DNA from: JBBRYB01 sp038238115
GTDB lineage: Bacteria > Actinomycetota > Actinomycetes > Propionibacteriales > Nocardioidaceae
Assembly: GCA_038238115.1 (NCBI GenBank)
Contig: JBBRYB010000003.1
Location: 62,001 to 126,000, forward strand
Direction of reading: 5' to 3'
DNA: 64,000 nucleotides
Numbering within the stretch: position 1 is the first letter of the stretch; the number at the start of each line of letters is the position of its first letter. The translations under genes were made by a program, and so were the position numbers. Below, piece after piece: positions 10,630-21,173 of this stretch. The notes under the pieces were generated by a model. It was given only the letters and a program-made list of their open reading frames with translations. It had not been told where the DNA came from and searched no databases.

Positions 10630-11023
10630 CGGCGGAGGAGGTCGACTGGGACCGGCTCATCGAGGCAGCGACCGATGTCATGCGACGCGCCTACGCGCCA
10701 TACTCTCAGTTCGCCGTCGGAGCCGCCGGCTTCGTCGACGACGGGCGCATCGTGGTCGGCTGCAACGTGGAAAACGCGGCCTACGGCGTCGCACTGTGCG
10801 CGGAGTGCGGCATGGTCTCACAGCTTCACTCCACCGGCGGCGGACGGCTCGTCGCGGTGGCCTGTGTGGACAGACGAGGCAACCCGCTGATGCCGTGCGG
10901 GCGCTGTCGCCAGCTGCTGTGGGAGAACGGCGGGCCCTCGATGCTGCTTGCGACGGTCAGCGGCATCCGCCCGATGAGCGAGGTGCTGCCTGACGCGTTC
11001 GATGCGGACGACCTGACCGGCCG

Positions 11024-11027
<4 letters not shown>
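10626..11027 (+). CDS. cdd: Cytidine deaminase
   Basis: A 133-residue small tetrameric-type cytidine deaminase converting cytidine or deoxycytidine to uridine or deoxyuridine. Zinc ligands are visible as Cys58 (LCAEC, with catalytic Glu60) and Cys91/Cys94 (PCGRCRQ). NVENAAYG just before binds the nucleoside. The length is normal for the family. The GTG start overlaps the upstream permease stop by 4 nt, and the gene's own stop overlaps the P450 start (ATGA). Its position after the importer and before thymidine phosphorylase fits pyrimidine nucleoside catabolism. Confidence 0.95.
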
Positions 11028-12231
<1,204 letters not shown>

Positions 12232-12232
<1 letters not shown>

Positions 12233-13518
12233 TGGCAGAGGCATTCGACGCGGTCGACGTCATATTGACCAAGCGCGAGCAGCGTGAGCTCTCCGACGAA
12301 CAGATCGACTGGGTGGTCGACGCGTACACCAGGGGGGCCGTCGCTGACGAGCAGATGTCCGCACTCGCGATGGCGATCCTCCTCAACGGCATGAGCCGGG
12401 CCGAGATCAGCCGCTGGACAGCGGCGATGATCGCCAGCGGCGACCGGATGGACTTCAAGGGGCTGTCGAGGCCGACCGCTGACAAGCACTCGACAGGTGG
12501 CGTGGGCGACAAGATCACGCTGCCGCTTGCGCCGCTCGTGGCGTCGTGCGGTGTCGCCGTGCCACAGCTGTCGGGCCGCGGGCTCGGACACACCGGAGGG
12601 ACGCTGGACAAGCTCGAGGCCATCCCCGGCTGGAAGGCCGACCTGACCTACGACGAGATGATGGGACAGCTCGACACGGTCGGCGCGGTGATCTGCGCCG
12701 CTGGGGCCTCGTTGGCGCCTGCCGACAAGAAGCTGTACGCGTTGCGTGACGTGACCGGCACCGTCGAGTCGATCCCGTTGATCGCCAGCTCGATCATGAG
12801 CAAGAAAATCGCAGAAGGGACGGGCGCCTTGGTGCTCGACGTCAAGGTCGGGTCGGGTGCCTTCATGAAGACGCTCGACGACGCGCGCGAGCTGGCGCAG
12901 ACGATGGTCGGCCTCGGCACCGATGCGGGCGTGACAACGGTGGCGCTGCTGACCGACATGAGCACCCCGCTCGGACGGACGGCCGGCAACGCCATCGAGG
13001 TTCAGGAGTCACTCGACGTGCTGGCCGGTGGTGGGCCACCCGACGTCGTCGAGCTGACTGTGGCGCTGGCTCGGGAGATGCTGTCGGCGGCCGGTCATGA
13101 CGACGTCGACCCCGCCGACAAGCTTGCCGACGGGTCCGCCATGGACGTCTGGCGGGCGATGATCTCGGCCCAGGCCGGAGACGTCGACGCCGACCTTCCC
13201 AGGGCCGCAGCGGAGCATGTGGTCTCGGCTTCGTCGTCCGGGACGCTGACCCGGGTGGACGCACTTGCGGTGGGGATGGCGGCCTGGCGGCTCGGAGCCG
13301 GGCGCGCCCGCAAGGAGGACCCCGTTCAGGCAGGCGCAGGCGTCGTACTCCACGCCAAGCCTGGCGACCAGGTCGAGCAGGGCCGGCCGCTGGCGACGCT
13401 TCTCACCGACGACGAGGGCCGCATTGCCCGGGCCGAGGAGTCGCTCGACGAGGCCTTCGAGATCGGCGACCGGTCCGACTTCGAGGCCTGTGACATCATC
13501 CTTGAGCGGATTCCCTGA
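12232..13518 (+). CDS. deoA: Thymidine (pyrimidine-nucleoside) phosphorylase
   Basis: A 428-residue enzyme that phosphorolyses thymidine or deoxyuridine to base and deoxyribose-1-phosphate. KHSTGGVGDKITLPLAP is the phosphate-binding signature, followed by GRGLGHTGGTLDKLE and KKIAEGTGALVLDVKVG SGAFM-type segments of the family. ATG 12232 overlaps the P450 stop (TGATG); GTG 12229 immediately before it would add one residue. The C-terminal domain carries the usual HAKPGDQVEQGRPLATL. It closes the uptake/salvage operon. Downstream are short direct repeats and palindromic repeat copy C. Confidence 0.95.
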
Positions 13519-13537
13519 CTCCCCGGGCGGGGCCACA

Positions 13538-13590
13538 GGGTCGGACTTCAGGGTCGGACTTCAGGGCCGGGACTTCAAGGGCCGGGACCG
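13538..13590 (+). repeat. Short tandem direct repeats after deoA
   Basis: GGGTCGGACTTCA occurs twice back to back (13538-13550, 13551-13563). A diverged GGGCCGGGACTTCAA (13564-13578) follows, then a half unit. They lie between the convergent deoA and maoC-like genes and have no obvious coding role. Confidence 0.7.
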
Positions 13591-13643
13591 AGAGCCCGGC
13601 GCTATGGACGGGCCGGGGCCGACGCTCGCTGCCCCACCACCGC

Positions 13644-13695
13644 GATTCGTCCTGCTGAGGTCGGGGACGTGCCGCCAGGCGCAGCAGGACGAATC
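13644..13695 (+). repeat. Palindromic repeat copy C (52 bp)
   Basis: GATTCGTCCTGC and GCAGGACGAATC form a perfect 12-bp inverted pair around a core containing GAGGTCGGGGACGTGCCGCC. It sits in the junction between convergent genes. Confidence 0.8.
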
Positions 13696-13722
13696 GGGAA
13701 GCTGCCCGGTCTGTCGCCAGCG

Positions 13723-14205
13723 TCAGGGCAGCAGCAGGGTCAGGATCTCGGCGATCAGGGCGGGCTTGCCGGCCGGCTCGCCGTCCGGAGCCTCGATCTC
13801 CACCGTCACCTGCATCGTGGCCAGGACGCCCGTGGCGACCGACCGGACTGCGGTCAGCCCCACCACTGCCCGGACGCGGCTGCCGACGAGCACCGGTGCC
13901 GGGAAACGGACCTTGTCGGAGCCGTAGTTGATCTTGGTGGTCCAACCGGCGTAGTCGACGAGCGACGCGACGAGGGCGGGCACGAGGGACAAGGTGAGGT
14001 AGCCGTGGGCGATCGTGGCGCCGAACGGTCCGGAGGCGGCGCGCTCGGCGTCGACGTGGATCCACTGGTGGTCGCCCGTCGCCTCGGCGAACGTGTCGAT
14101 CCGGTGCTGATCGATCGTGAGCCAGCCACTGTGACCCAGGCGTTCGCCGACGGCGGCCTCGAGATCGGCGGCCGTGCCGAATCTGCGCGCGGCGGAGTCA
14201 GCCAC
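13723..14205 (-). CDS. MaoC-type enoyl-CoA hydratase/dehydratase
   Basis: A 160-residue single hot-dog protein. The (R)-hydratase signature D-x5-H is present as DHQWIHVDAERA, followed by GPFGATIAHGYLTLSLVP. The C-terminal half has YGSDKVRFPAPVLVGSRVR, typical of MaoC/NodN-type hydratases that add water across 2-enoyl-CoA. The GTG start at 14205 overlaps the stop of the FabG-type gene by 8 nt, so the two are translationally coupled and probably act in sequence on beta-oxidation or fatty-acid intermediates. ATG 14280 would place the start inside the reductase, so it was rejected. Confidence 0.87.
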   Translation of the reverse strand: MADSAARRFGTAADLEAAVGERLGHSGWLTIDQHRIDTFAEATGDHQWIHVDAERAASGPFGATIAHGYLTLSLVPALVASLVDYAGWTTKINYGSDKVRFPAPVLVGSRVRAVVGLTAVRSVATGVLATMQVTVEIEAPDGEPAGKPALIAEILTLLLP

Positions 14206-14959
14206 GGGGGCCCCCGGCGACATACAACACCTGACCGGAGACGAACGATGCGCCCTCGCTGACGAAGAACGCCACGGCATGGGCGATGTCGTCGGGCGTT
14301 CCGACCCGCGGGACCGGCGTCTCGGCGGCGCGAGCGGCCTGGAACTCCTCGAAACTGACTCCGAGCCGCTTGGCGGTCATCGCTGTCATGTCGGTGACGA
14401 TGAAGCCCGGGGCGATCGCGTTGACGGTCACGCCGAACTTGCCCAGCTCCAACGCCAACGTCTTGGTGAAGCCCTGCATGCCCGCCTTGGCGGCGGCGTA
14501 GTTTGCCTGACCGCGGTTGCCGAGCGCCGAGGTGCTGGAGAGGTTCACGATGCGCCCCCAACCGGCTGCCGTCATGTGCGCCTGCGCCGCCTTGCTCATC
14601 AAGAACGCACCGCGCAGGTGCACCGCGAGTACGGAGTCCCAGTCGTCCTCGGACATCTTGAAGAGCAGGTTGTCCCGGGTGATGCCTGCGTTGTTGACGA
14701 GCACAGTCGGCGGTCCGAGCTCGTCGGCGACCCGGGAGACGGCGGTCTCCACGGTGGCCGAGTCGGTGACGTCGACACCGACGCCCAACGCGCGCCCGCC
14801 GGAGGACGTGACGGCGTCGACCGTGCCGGAGCAGGCGGCCTCGTCGAGGTCGAGCACAGCGACGGCGAACCCGTCACTGCCGAGCCGGGTCGCGACCGCG
14901 GCTCCGATCCCGCGGGCGGCGCCGGTGACGATGGCGACACGCTGGTCGGTCGGGTTCAT
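14198..14959 (-). CDS. 3-oxoacyl-ACP/CoA reductase (SDR family, FabG-like)
   Basis: A 253-residue classical short-chain dehydrogenase. The NAD(P)-binding TGAARGIG is at 12-19, NNAG occurs near residue 85, and the catalytic Ser-Tyr-Lys set is in LSSTSALGNRGQANYAAAK. VNAIAPGFIVTDM follows. VLDLDEAACSG after beta-2 has Asp, which tends to favour NAD(H), though FabG-like enzymes vary. AAAGG precedes ATG 14959 with usual spacing. It is divergent from adenosine deaminase across only 45 bp, so their promoters must overlap. Confidence 0.88.
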   Translation of the reverse strand: MNPTDQRVAIVTGAARGIGAAVATRLGSDGFAVAVLDLDEAACSGTVDAVTSSGGRALGVGVDVTDSATVETAVSRVADELGPPTVLVNNAGITRDNLLFKMSEDDWDSVLAVHLRGAFLMSKAAQAHMTAAGWGRIVNLSSTSALGNRGQANYAAAKAGMQGFTKTLALELGKFGVTVNAIAPGFIVTDMTAMTAKRLGVSFEEFQAARAAETPVPRVGTPDDIAHAVAFFVSEGASFVSGQVLYVAGGPRG

Positions 14960-15004
14960 CGGGGACCTTTCTCGGGGGGTCGGCTCACCTGGGAGGATAA
15001 CCGG

Positions 15005-16090
15005 ATGCATCAGTCGACCGCCCACCGCTACGTCGAGGCCCCGAAGGCCCTCCTCCACGACCACCTCGACGGGGGGTTGCGGCCCACGACGATCATCGAG
15101 ATCGCCGATGCCGTCGGGCACGAACTGCCGGCCACGACGCCGCACGAGCTCGACCGGTGGTTCGTCGAGGCGGCAAGCTCAGACAGCCTGGTGCGCTACC
15201 TCGAGACCTTCGACCACACGGTGGCGGTGATGCAGCGCTACGACGACCTGCGCCGAGTCGCCGCGGAGTGCGTCGAGGACCTGGTCGCCGACGGAGTCGT
15301 GTACGCCGAGGTGCGCTATGCCCCCGAGCAGCACCTGACGGCAGGTCTGAGCCTCGACGAGGTGGTCGAGGCCGTACAGCAGGGCTTCGACGAAGAGGTC
15401 GCCGCGGCAGCGACGCGGGGTCGGCGGATCGTCGTCCGCCAGATCATCACCGCGCTCAGGCATGCCGCCAACTCCCGTGAGATCGCCGCCCTGGCGGTGC
15501 GGCACCGTGACCGGGGCGTGTGCGGCTTCGACATCGCGGGCGCGGAAGCCGGCTACCCCCCGACTCGGCATCTGAACGCGTTCGAGTACCTGCAGCGGGA
15601 GAACGCCCACTTCACGATCCACGCGGGCGAGGCGTTCGGCCTGCCCTCCATCTGGGAGGCGCTGCAGTGGTGTGGCGCTGAGCGGCTCGGCCACGGTGTG
15701 CGCATCGTCGACGACATCGCGGTGGACAACGGACGGCCGCGGCTCGGGAGGCTGGCGGCATACATCCGTGATCGCCGGGTGCCGTTGGAGATGTGCCCGT
15801 CGTCCAACCTTCAGACGGGAGCCGCCGACTCCATCACGGAGCACCCGATCGGGCTGTTGACCAGGCTGCGGTTCAGGGTCACCGTCAACACCGACAACCG
15901 GCTGATGAGCGGCACCACGATGAGCCGAGAGATGGAGCTGCTCGCTGAGGCGTTCGGCTACGACCTCGACGATATGCGGTGGTTCACTGTCAACGCCATG
16001 AAGAGTGCCTTTCTGCCGTTCAACGAGCGTCTCGACCTCATCGAGCGTGTCATCAAGCCCGGTTACGCCGCCTTGACGATCCCCCGCTGA
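15005..16090 (+). CDS. add: Adenosine deaminase
   Basis: A 361-residue metal-dependent deaminase converting adenosine or deoxyadenosine to inosine forms. Metal ligands His18 and His20 lie in LLHDHLDGGLRP. HAGEAFG holds the catalytic Glu, ERLGHGVR the next His, and NTDNRLMSGT the catalytic Asp. GGGAGGA (14991-14997) precedes ATG 15005. The divergent arrangement with the FabG-like gene and closeness to the nucleoside operon indicate purine nucleoside salvage, feeding inosine to the purine nucleoside phosphorylase encoded at 29530-30384. Confidence 0.94.
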   Translation: MHQSTAHRYVEAPKALLHDHLDGGLRPTTIIEIADAVGHELPATTPHELDRWFVEAASSDSLVRYLETFDHTVAVMQRYDDLRRVAAECVEDLVADGVVYAEVRYAPEQHLTAGLSLDEVVEAVQQGFDEEVAAAATRGRRIVVRQIITALRHAANSREIAALAVRHRDRGVCGFDIAGAEAGYPPTRHLNAFEYLQRENAHFTIHAGEAFGLPSIWEALQWCGAERLGHGVRIVDDIAVDNGRPRLGRLAAYIRDRRVPLEMCPSSNLQTGAADSITEHPIGLLTRLRFRVTVNTDNRLMSGTTMSREMELLAEAFGYDLDDMRWFTVNAMKSAFLPFNERLDLIERVIKPGYAALTIPR

Positions 16091-16154
16091 GAGGCTGCCT
16101 CGTCGACCCCACATGCCGACTGTGAGGTGTGTCCCAGTCGGCCTTGTCGATTGC

Positions 16155-16664
16155 CTACTCGACCTCACCGTGCTCGGTACCGGGAATCGGGTCATCGAAT
16201 GTCTCGTGGAAGATCTGCTTGAGTGTCAGACCACACTTCTCCATGACCCGGCGAGACGCGCCGTTGACAGCCATCGTCTGCGCGAAGACGCGCTGCACGC
16301 CTAGCCCGGTGAAGGCTTTCTCGATCAGGGCGCGGCAGCCCTCACTCGCGTAACCCTTGCCCCAGGCGGTCCTGCGCAGCCGGTAGCCCAGCTCGACCTC
16401 GTCGGGTCTGTTGTCGTCGGGTTGGCGCAGGGACATCCAGCCCAGAAACTCCCTGGTCGACTTCTCGATGACGGCCCAGCGTCCGCGTCCGGGGAAGCGC
16501 GGATAGTCGTCGATGTGCTTCGCGAGGTCCGCACGGACGAGGGCGCGCGGCGTCGGTGCACCTCCGGTGAGGAAGCGCATCACCTCGGAATCGCGATCGA
16601 GGTCGACCAGGTCGTCCTCGTCGGCCGCGGTGAGCGAGCGCAACAGCAGCAGGTCGGTTTGCAC
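16155..16664 (-). CDS. GNAT N-acetyltransferase (RimJ/RimL type)
   Basis: A 169-residue acetyltransferase. It begins with LLLLRSLTAADEDDL, has WAVIEKSTREFLGW and LGYRLRRTAWGKGYASEG (acetyl-CoA pyrophosphate loop), and ends with VNGASRRVMEKCGLTL. This order is typical of RimJ/RimL-like enzymes that acetylate protein N-termini or small amines; the substrate is unknown. The GTG at 16664 is taken as start. It follows another acetyltransferase gene on the same strand by 11 bp, so the two are likely one transcript. Confidence 0.85.
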   Translation of the reverse strand: MQTDLLLLRSLTAADEDDLVDLDRDSEVMRFLTGGAPTPRALVRADLAKHIDDYPRFPGRGRWAVIEKSTREFLGWMSLRQPDDNRPDEVELGYRLRRTAWGKGYASEGCRALIEKAFTGLGVQRVFAQTMAVNGASRRVMEKCGLTLKQIFHETFDDPIPGTEHGEVE

Positions 16665-16675
16665 GAAGACGTGGA

Positions 16676-17554
16676 TCAGCCGACTGACGAGCCGTCGGCC
16701 CGCTCAGGCGGGGGCCCGATGAAGCGAATGACCTTCCGGTCGCCCACCGGCCGAAACCCGATTCGCCGATAGATCGCATTGGACGTCGGGTTGGCCAGGT
16801 CGGTGAACAGGACGACCTCATCGACGTCGCACCGGAGCGCATCAGCGGTGCACGCTGCCGTGACAGCTTCTCCGAAACCCCTTCGACGATGTTCGGGAGG
16901 TGTGTAGACCGGGCCCACACGAGCCACGCCTGCGGTGGTCTTCTGGCGCCCTGAAAACGAGACGGGCGTCGCGGTGGCGTCCTCCCACACCCAGAGCCGT
17001 CCATCCGCTATCTGGTCTCGGGCCGCAGCTTCGATGACGACCTCACGGGAGCCGGCTTCCAGGTGGAACGCCTCGGTCCATCGGAGGGTCAGCTCGAGGT
17101 CTTCGGGGTACGCCGGGCGGCCGCGACCCGGCGGTTGCGGTGTCGGTGGCCGCAGCGCGTCCAGCTTGTAGAGCCGTTGCTGCATACCGGTGCGCGGCCG
17201 CCAGGACGTGCCGGTCGTCCAGGCCTCGGCGAAAGCGTCGACGACATGCTCGTCGCCATTGACGCCCGGGATCGCGACTGCCGCCGCGCGCAGGACGGCG
17301 ACGAGCTCGTCGAGGGTGCGGTCTGGTACGACCGCGAGGAGCAGCTCGAACGGCGGCGTCATGCACACTGCTCCCGCAGGCGCCCCGCCCTCGTCGTACC
17401 AGCCGAAAATCATCGCCTCAGCGGTGTACCTTCGGCCGGCGAGGACGCCGTCCAGGACCGTCAGTGGCACGGTGTTCTCGACCGGCCGAGCCGCCAGAAG
17501 GGGCCGTGCGTGGCGGGCGAACTTCTGCGGATCATCGGTGAGCGTCCACGTCAT
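16676..17554 (-). CDS. GNAT family N-acetyltransferase
   Basis: A 292-residue protein with an N-terminal half lacking recognisable motifs and a C-terminal GNAT domain. VGPVYTPPEHRRRGFGEAV is the acetyl-CoA binding loop and DLANPTSNAIYRRIGFRPV the last strand/helix pair. The overall layout resembles the actinobacterial two-part GNAT proteins that acetylate small molecules. ATG 17554 is the first start. It is upstream of the shorter acetyltransferase gene and probably co-transcribed. The substrate cannot be inferred. Confidence 0.85.
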   Translation of the reverse strand: MTWTLTDDPQKFARHARPLLAARPVENTVPLTVLDGVLAGRRYTAEAMIFGWYDEGGAPAGAVCMTPPFELLLAVVPDRTLDELVAVLRAAAVAIPGVNGDEHVVDAFAEAWTTGTSWRPRTGMQQRLYKLDALRPPTPQPPGRGRPAYPEDLELTLRWTEAFHLEAGSREVVIEAAARDQIADGRLWVWEDATATPVSFSGRQKTTAGVARVGPVYTPPEHRRRGFGEAVTAACTADALRCDVDEVVLFTDLANPTSNAIYRRIGFRPVGDRKVIRFIGPPPERADGSSVG

Positions 17555-17683
17555 CGACCCATCGTGGCCGACCGCCCGGTCTGGTCGAAGCCTTTATCGC
17601 CTTTTCGGGGGGCCTGGACAGCTGTCGAGCTCGCTGCTGTGACAACGCGCGGCCGACCTCCGACGGACCTGGCTGGACGGTGG

Positions 17684-18952
17684 CTACGAGGCGGGGGGAA
17701 ACCACCGATCCATGAGCTCGTTGCGGAACTTGCCTGCTGGGTCGAAGCGTCGCATCAGGCCAGCGAAGTCGGCATACCGCTCATAGTTGCTGGCCAGCGT
17801 GTCCCGGCTGGTCGTGGACAACTTTCCCCAGTGCGGACGCGGCCGAAACGGCGACAGCTGCTCCTCGACCGCGCTGAGTACCGAAGTCACCGCCGCGGGG
17901 TCCGGCACCCACGTGAAGTGGATCGCGACGGTGTCGCGACCGTAGCTCGGGCTGAGCCACAAGTCGTCGCCCGCGACCATGCGGATCTCCGAGACCTGCA
18001 CGAGCGGGCCGAGCCGATCGCTGATCTGATCGAGCGCGCCGAGTGCGTCGAGGGCGTGCTCGCGCGGCAGGAGGTACTCCGACTGCAGCTCCTCGCCGCT
18101 GCTCGGTGTGAACTCCAGCTGGAAGTGCGGCAGCCGCGTATGCCACGGTCCCGAGGCGCCGAGTTGTTCGGTGCAGTTCTTCGGCGGTAGGCCGACGACC
18201 GGGTGTCGCGGCCCATCGGCGAGCGTGGCGCCCAGCCAGGGCGACGGCGGCTCCGGCTGCACGAGGCCCTCGGTGCGATGCTTGAGCCAGACCTGGAATG
18301 AGGGGCTGCGCCAGTTCGTGAAGAGGCTGACGCTGTAGGCGCTGGCGAAGATCTCCTCGACGTGCTCGTCGACGGCTGCCCGAGGCAGGTCGTCGTACAC
18401 CCACTGGGTTATCTCGAAGCTGGGCACGGCCTGCAGCGTCACCTCCGTCACGATCCCGAGGGCTCCGAGCCCGACGACGACTCCGCAGAAGTCGGCATCA
18501 TCGCTCTCGCGGCGCACCTCGACGAGCACACCGTCCGCGGTGACCATCGTCAGTGCCGTGACGTCCGTGGCCAAGTTGCCGAGGGTGCCCCCCGAGCCGT
18601 GCGTCCCGGTGGCGATCGCTCCGGCGACGCCGATGTGCGGCAGGGACCCGAGGTTGCGCAAGGCGTAGCCGGCAGCTTGCAGGGTCTCGGCCACCTCGCC
18701 GTAACGCATCCCGGCGCTGACGGTCACGGTCGACGTCTCGGGGTCCACTTCGCACCTCTGCGGCAGCGCGGCGAGGCAGACCTGGTCGCCGGTGGTGTCG
18801 GCTATGCGGTTGAAGGAGTGGCCGGTGCCGAGGGCCCGAATCCGCTGGCTGCCGGCGACGAGACCGCGAAGCTGTTCGAGCGACGTCGGCGCGTGCACCC
18901 GCTCGGCGCCGAACGTGACGTTGCGGGCCCAGTTCGTCGGCCGAGTGGTCAT
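17684..18952 (-). CDS. Alditol (xylitol/sorbitol) oxidase-type flavoprotein
   Basis: A 422-residue VAO-family oxidase resembling Streptomyces AldO over its whole length. His45 in GTGHSFN should carry covalently bound FAD. GAIATGTHGSGG holds the active-site Ser, and SEIRMVAG, HFTWV and HWGKL supply the other active-site positions (Glu, Arg, Lys) of AldO. It is predicted to oxidise the C1 hydroxyl of alditols with production of hydrogen peroxide. NCTEQLG and TPSSGEELQSEYLLPREHA also match that family. No catalase gene is nearby. A TACGCT motif (minus strand, 18958-18963) lies 5 nt before the ATG. Confidence 0.87.
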   Translation of the reverse strand: MTTRPTNWARNVTFGAERVHAPTSLEQLRGLVAGSQRIRALGTGHSFNRIADTTGDQVCLAALPQRCEVDPETSTVTVSAGMRYGEVAETLQAAGYALRNLGSLPHIGVAGAIATGTHGSGGTLGNLATDVTALTMVTADGVLVEVRRESDDADFCGVVVGLGALGIVTEVTLQAVPSFEITQWVYDDLPRAAVDEHVEEIFASAYSVSLFTNWRSPSFQVWLKHRTEGLVQPEPPSPWLGATLADGPRHPVVGLPPKNCTEQLGASGPWHTRLPHFQLEFTPSSGEELQSEYLLPREHALDALGALDQISDRLGPLVQVSEIRMVAGDDLWLSPSYGRDTVAIHFTWVPDPAAVTSVLSAVEEQLSPFRPRPHWGKLSTTSRDTLASNYERYADFAGLMRRFDPAGKFRNELMDRWFPPAS

Positions 18953-19006
18953 GCGTGAGCGTATCTCGGCTGGTTGCGGTGCAGTCGGGTCGAGACGGCG
19001 CCGGGG

Positions 19007-19774
19007 TCAGCGCAAGAAGCGGCCGTCGCGGGGTGCGAAGGCAGTGAGTGCCTCGGCGTCACTCGAAGCGGCTCTGATGTATTGCTCGGCCCAGGCTTCT
19101 CGGTCGGGGAAGCCCGACTCGGCCACGACCTGCTCGATCGCCGCCGGGATGTCGACATGTGTATGCCGTAGCGTGACGTCGCCGTCTCGCAGCTGCCCCC
19201 AGGCGCCGCCGGCTCGTCCGTACGGCATCCCGATGCTGCCGGGGTTGACGACGAGGCGCCGGTCCACCAGGCGGATGAAGGGCATGTGGGTGTGTCCGCA
19301 GACCACGGTGTGCACCTCGTCCGGGAGACCGGTGAAGGCGTCGGACCAGCGTTCCAACCGGGTGTCGACCAGCACGACTTCCTCATCATTGCGAGGCGTG
19401 CCGTGGCAGAACACGACCGGACCGAACCCCTGAATGTCCACGGTGACCGGGTGCGGCAGATCTGTCAGCAGTCCGAGGTGCGATGACGAGAGCTGAGCGG
19501 CCGCCCACACGTCGACGCCGTACGCCTCGGCGACAGTCGAGGGCTCGCCGTGCGCCAACGCGACAAGCTCGCGGTCCGCATTGCCGCGCACCAGCAGCGC
19601 GCGATCCCCCAGCCCCAGCAACCGGTCGAGAACCGCCACTGGCTGCGGTCCTGCAGCATGGTCACCGGTGACGACGATCAGGTCCGCCGCTGCCACCTCG
19701 GGCTCGGCCAGCACGGCGTCGAGCACCGGCAGGACCCCGTGTATGTCGGACAGCGCCACCACGTCTCTCGCCAT
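19007..19774 (-). CDS. Metallophosphoesterase (calcineurin-like, YfcE/MJ0936 type)
   Basis: A 255-residue phosphoesterase. The metal-binding blocks appear in order: SDIHG (residues 9-13), TGDHAAG (GDxxx), RGNADRE (GNxD/E), CHGTPRND and CGHTHMP. VVNPGSIGMPYG follows, as in small phosphodiesterases of this family. The natural substrate is unknown. ATG 19774 gives MARDVVALSDIHG; the frame remains open further upstream but that stretch overlaps the divergent MetE-like gene. It is divergent from that gene across about 200 bp. Confidence 0.88.
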   Translation of the reverse strand: MARDVVALSDIHGVLPVLDAVLAEPEVAAADLIVVTGDHAAGPQPVAVLDRLLGLGDRALLVRGNADRELVALAHGEPSTVAEAYGVDVWAAAQLSSSHLGLLTDLPHPVTVDIQGFGPVVFCHGTPRNDEEVVLVDTRLERWSDAFTGLPDEVHTVVCGHTHMPFIRLVDRRLVVNPGSIGMPYGRAGGAWGQLRDGDVTLRHTHVDIPAAIEQVVAESGFPDREAWAEQYIRAASSDAEALTAFAPRDGRFLR

Positions 19775-19976
19775 GCTGTGGACTCTGGGGGACTCGGACG
19801 ACCACGGCAAGCCAAGGCACTCGCCCACGGGCCGCGCGACGAACTGGCTCTGATCGTGTCGGACGTGCCTTGCCTCGACGCAAACCACCTGATGGGCCTC
19901 GCCAGGGTCGGACGCGAGACTTAGGATCGAGGGACATCCCGCCGACATGGTCGGCTGACGATTGGAGGAGACGCCT

Positions 19977-21119
19977 ATGCCCATCCCGACGGAAAATGTC
20001 GGCTCGCTCCCGCGACCCGCCCGCCTCCAGGCGGCGATCGCGGCATACGACTCCGGCGATACGAGTTTCGACGAGCTCGCTGCAGAGCAGGACGCGGCCT
20101 GCCGTGACTCGATCGAGAGGATGGAGGCGACCGGCGCCCCGATCGTGTCCGACGGAGAACAGCGGGCGTCCAGCTTCGCGACGTACCCGCTCACGGACAC
20201 TCTCGCAGGCACCGGACTGGCCGACAACCTCGCCGCGGACGGACAGTATTTCGCCATCTTCGACGACGGCCATCATCGCCAGCTCCCCCGGCTGACCGGT
20301 GGCCCGTTTCGCTACCAGACGTTCGCCTCCGACTACCTGAGCAAGTCCATGCCGTATGCGACGAAGCCGATGAAGCAGGCGGTCATCGCACCGTCGATGA
20401 TCTCGCTGCTCTACCCGCTCGACGATGAGGTGGACGGTTATCCGCGTGAGCAGTTCTTGAGCGACCTCTGCGACGAGGCGGAGAAGGACATCCGTCAGGC
20501 CTTCGCGGCCGGCGCTGGGCGAGTCTCCATCGACTTCACCGAGGGCCGGTTAGCGTCCAAGAACGACCCTCGCAACCCCTGGACCGGCCGACGCATGCTC
20601 GAGCAGTTCATCGAGCTCAACAACCGGGTGATCGATCGGTTCTCGGCGCAGGAGCGGGTCAACATCGGTGTGCACACCTGCCCCGGCGGTGACATGGACT
20701 CGGTGCACTCCGCCGAGGTCGACTACGCCGAGCTGCTGCCGTCGATGTTTCGGATGAACGCCGGTTACTTCCTGATGCAGGTGGCAAGCGAGAAGGACAA
20801 GGAGCACGTCTACCGGCTCGTCGGCGAGCACAGTCGTGACGATGCGAACGGCGTCGCGCAGGTCTGCTTCATCGGCGTCATCGACCCGCTGAACCCGGCC
20901 GTCGAGACAGCCGAGCAGGTGGCAGACGAGCTCGTCACCGCCTCGCGCTACCTTCCCAAGGAGCGCCTCGGCTCGACCGACGACTGCGGCTTCTCACCGT
21001 TCAGCATCGACGACAAACCCAAGCACGGCTCACCGGACTTCGCCCGAGACGTTGCGTTTCAGAAGATCGCCACGCGCGTGCGGGGAACGGAGATTGCCGC
21101 TGAGCGCCTGAGGCTCTGA
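19977..21119 (+). CDS. MetE-like cobalamin-independent methyltransferase (stand-alone C-terminal type)
   Basis: A 380-residue protein with the UROD/MetE barrel fold. Zinc-ligand candidates are His233 and Cys235 (GVHTCPGGD) and Cys337 (DDCGFSPF), matching the HxC and C positions of the MetE catalytic domain. NVGSLPRP at the N-terminus and the C-terminal STDDCGF are typical. It lacks the N-terminal MetE domain, like the core methionine synthases that use one-carbon donors other than long-chain folylpolyglutamates. Homocysteine methylation is plausible but other thiol substrates are possible. GGAGGAG (19964-19970) sets ATG 19977. Confidence 0.8.
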   Translation: MPIPTENVGSLPRPARLQAAIAAYDSGDTSFDELAAEQDAACRDSIERMEATGAPIVSDGEQRASSFATYPLTDTLAGTGLADNLAADGQYFAIFDDGHHRQLPRLTGGPFRYQTFASDYLSKSMPYATKPMKQAVIAPSMISLLYPLDDEVDGYPREQFLSDLCDEAEKDIRQAFAAGAGRVSIDFTEGRLASKNDPRNPWTGRRMLEQFIELNNRVIDRFSAQERVNIGVHTCPGGDMDSVHSAEVDYAELLPSMFRMNAGYFLMQVASEKDKEHVYRLVGEHSRDDANGVAQVCFIGVIDPLNPAVETAEQVADELVTASRYLPKERLGSTDDCGFSPFSIDDKPKHGSPDFARDVAFQKIATRVRGTEIAAERLRL

Positions 21120-21173
21120 TCTCTCGGCGCAGAGACCGGCCAAGCCGACCAGGATGGCTCGCTCGCCGTCGGG

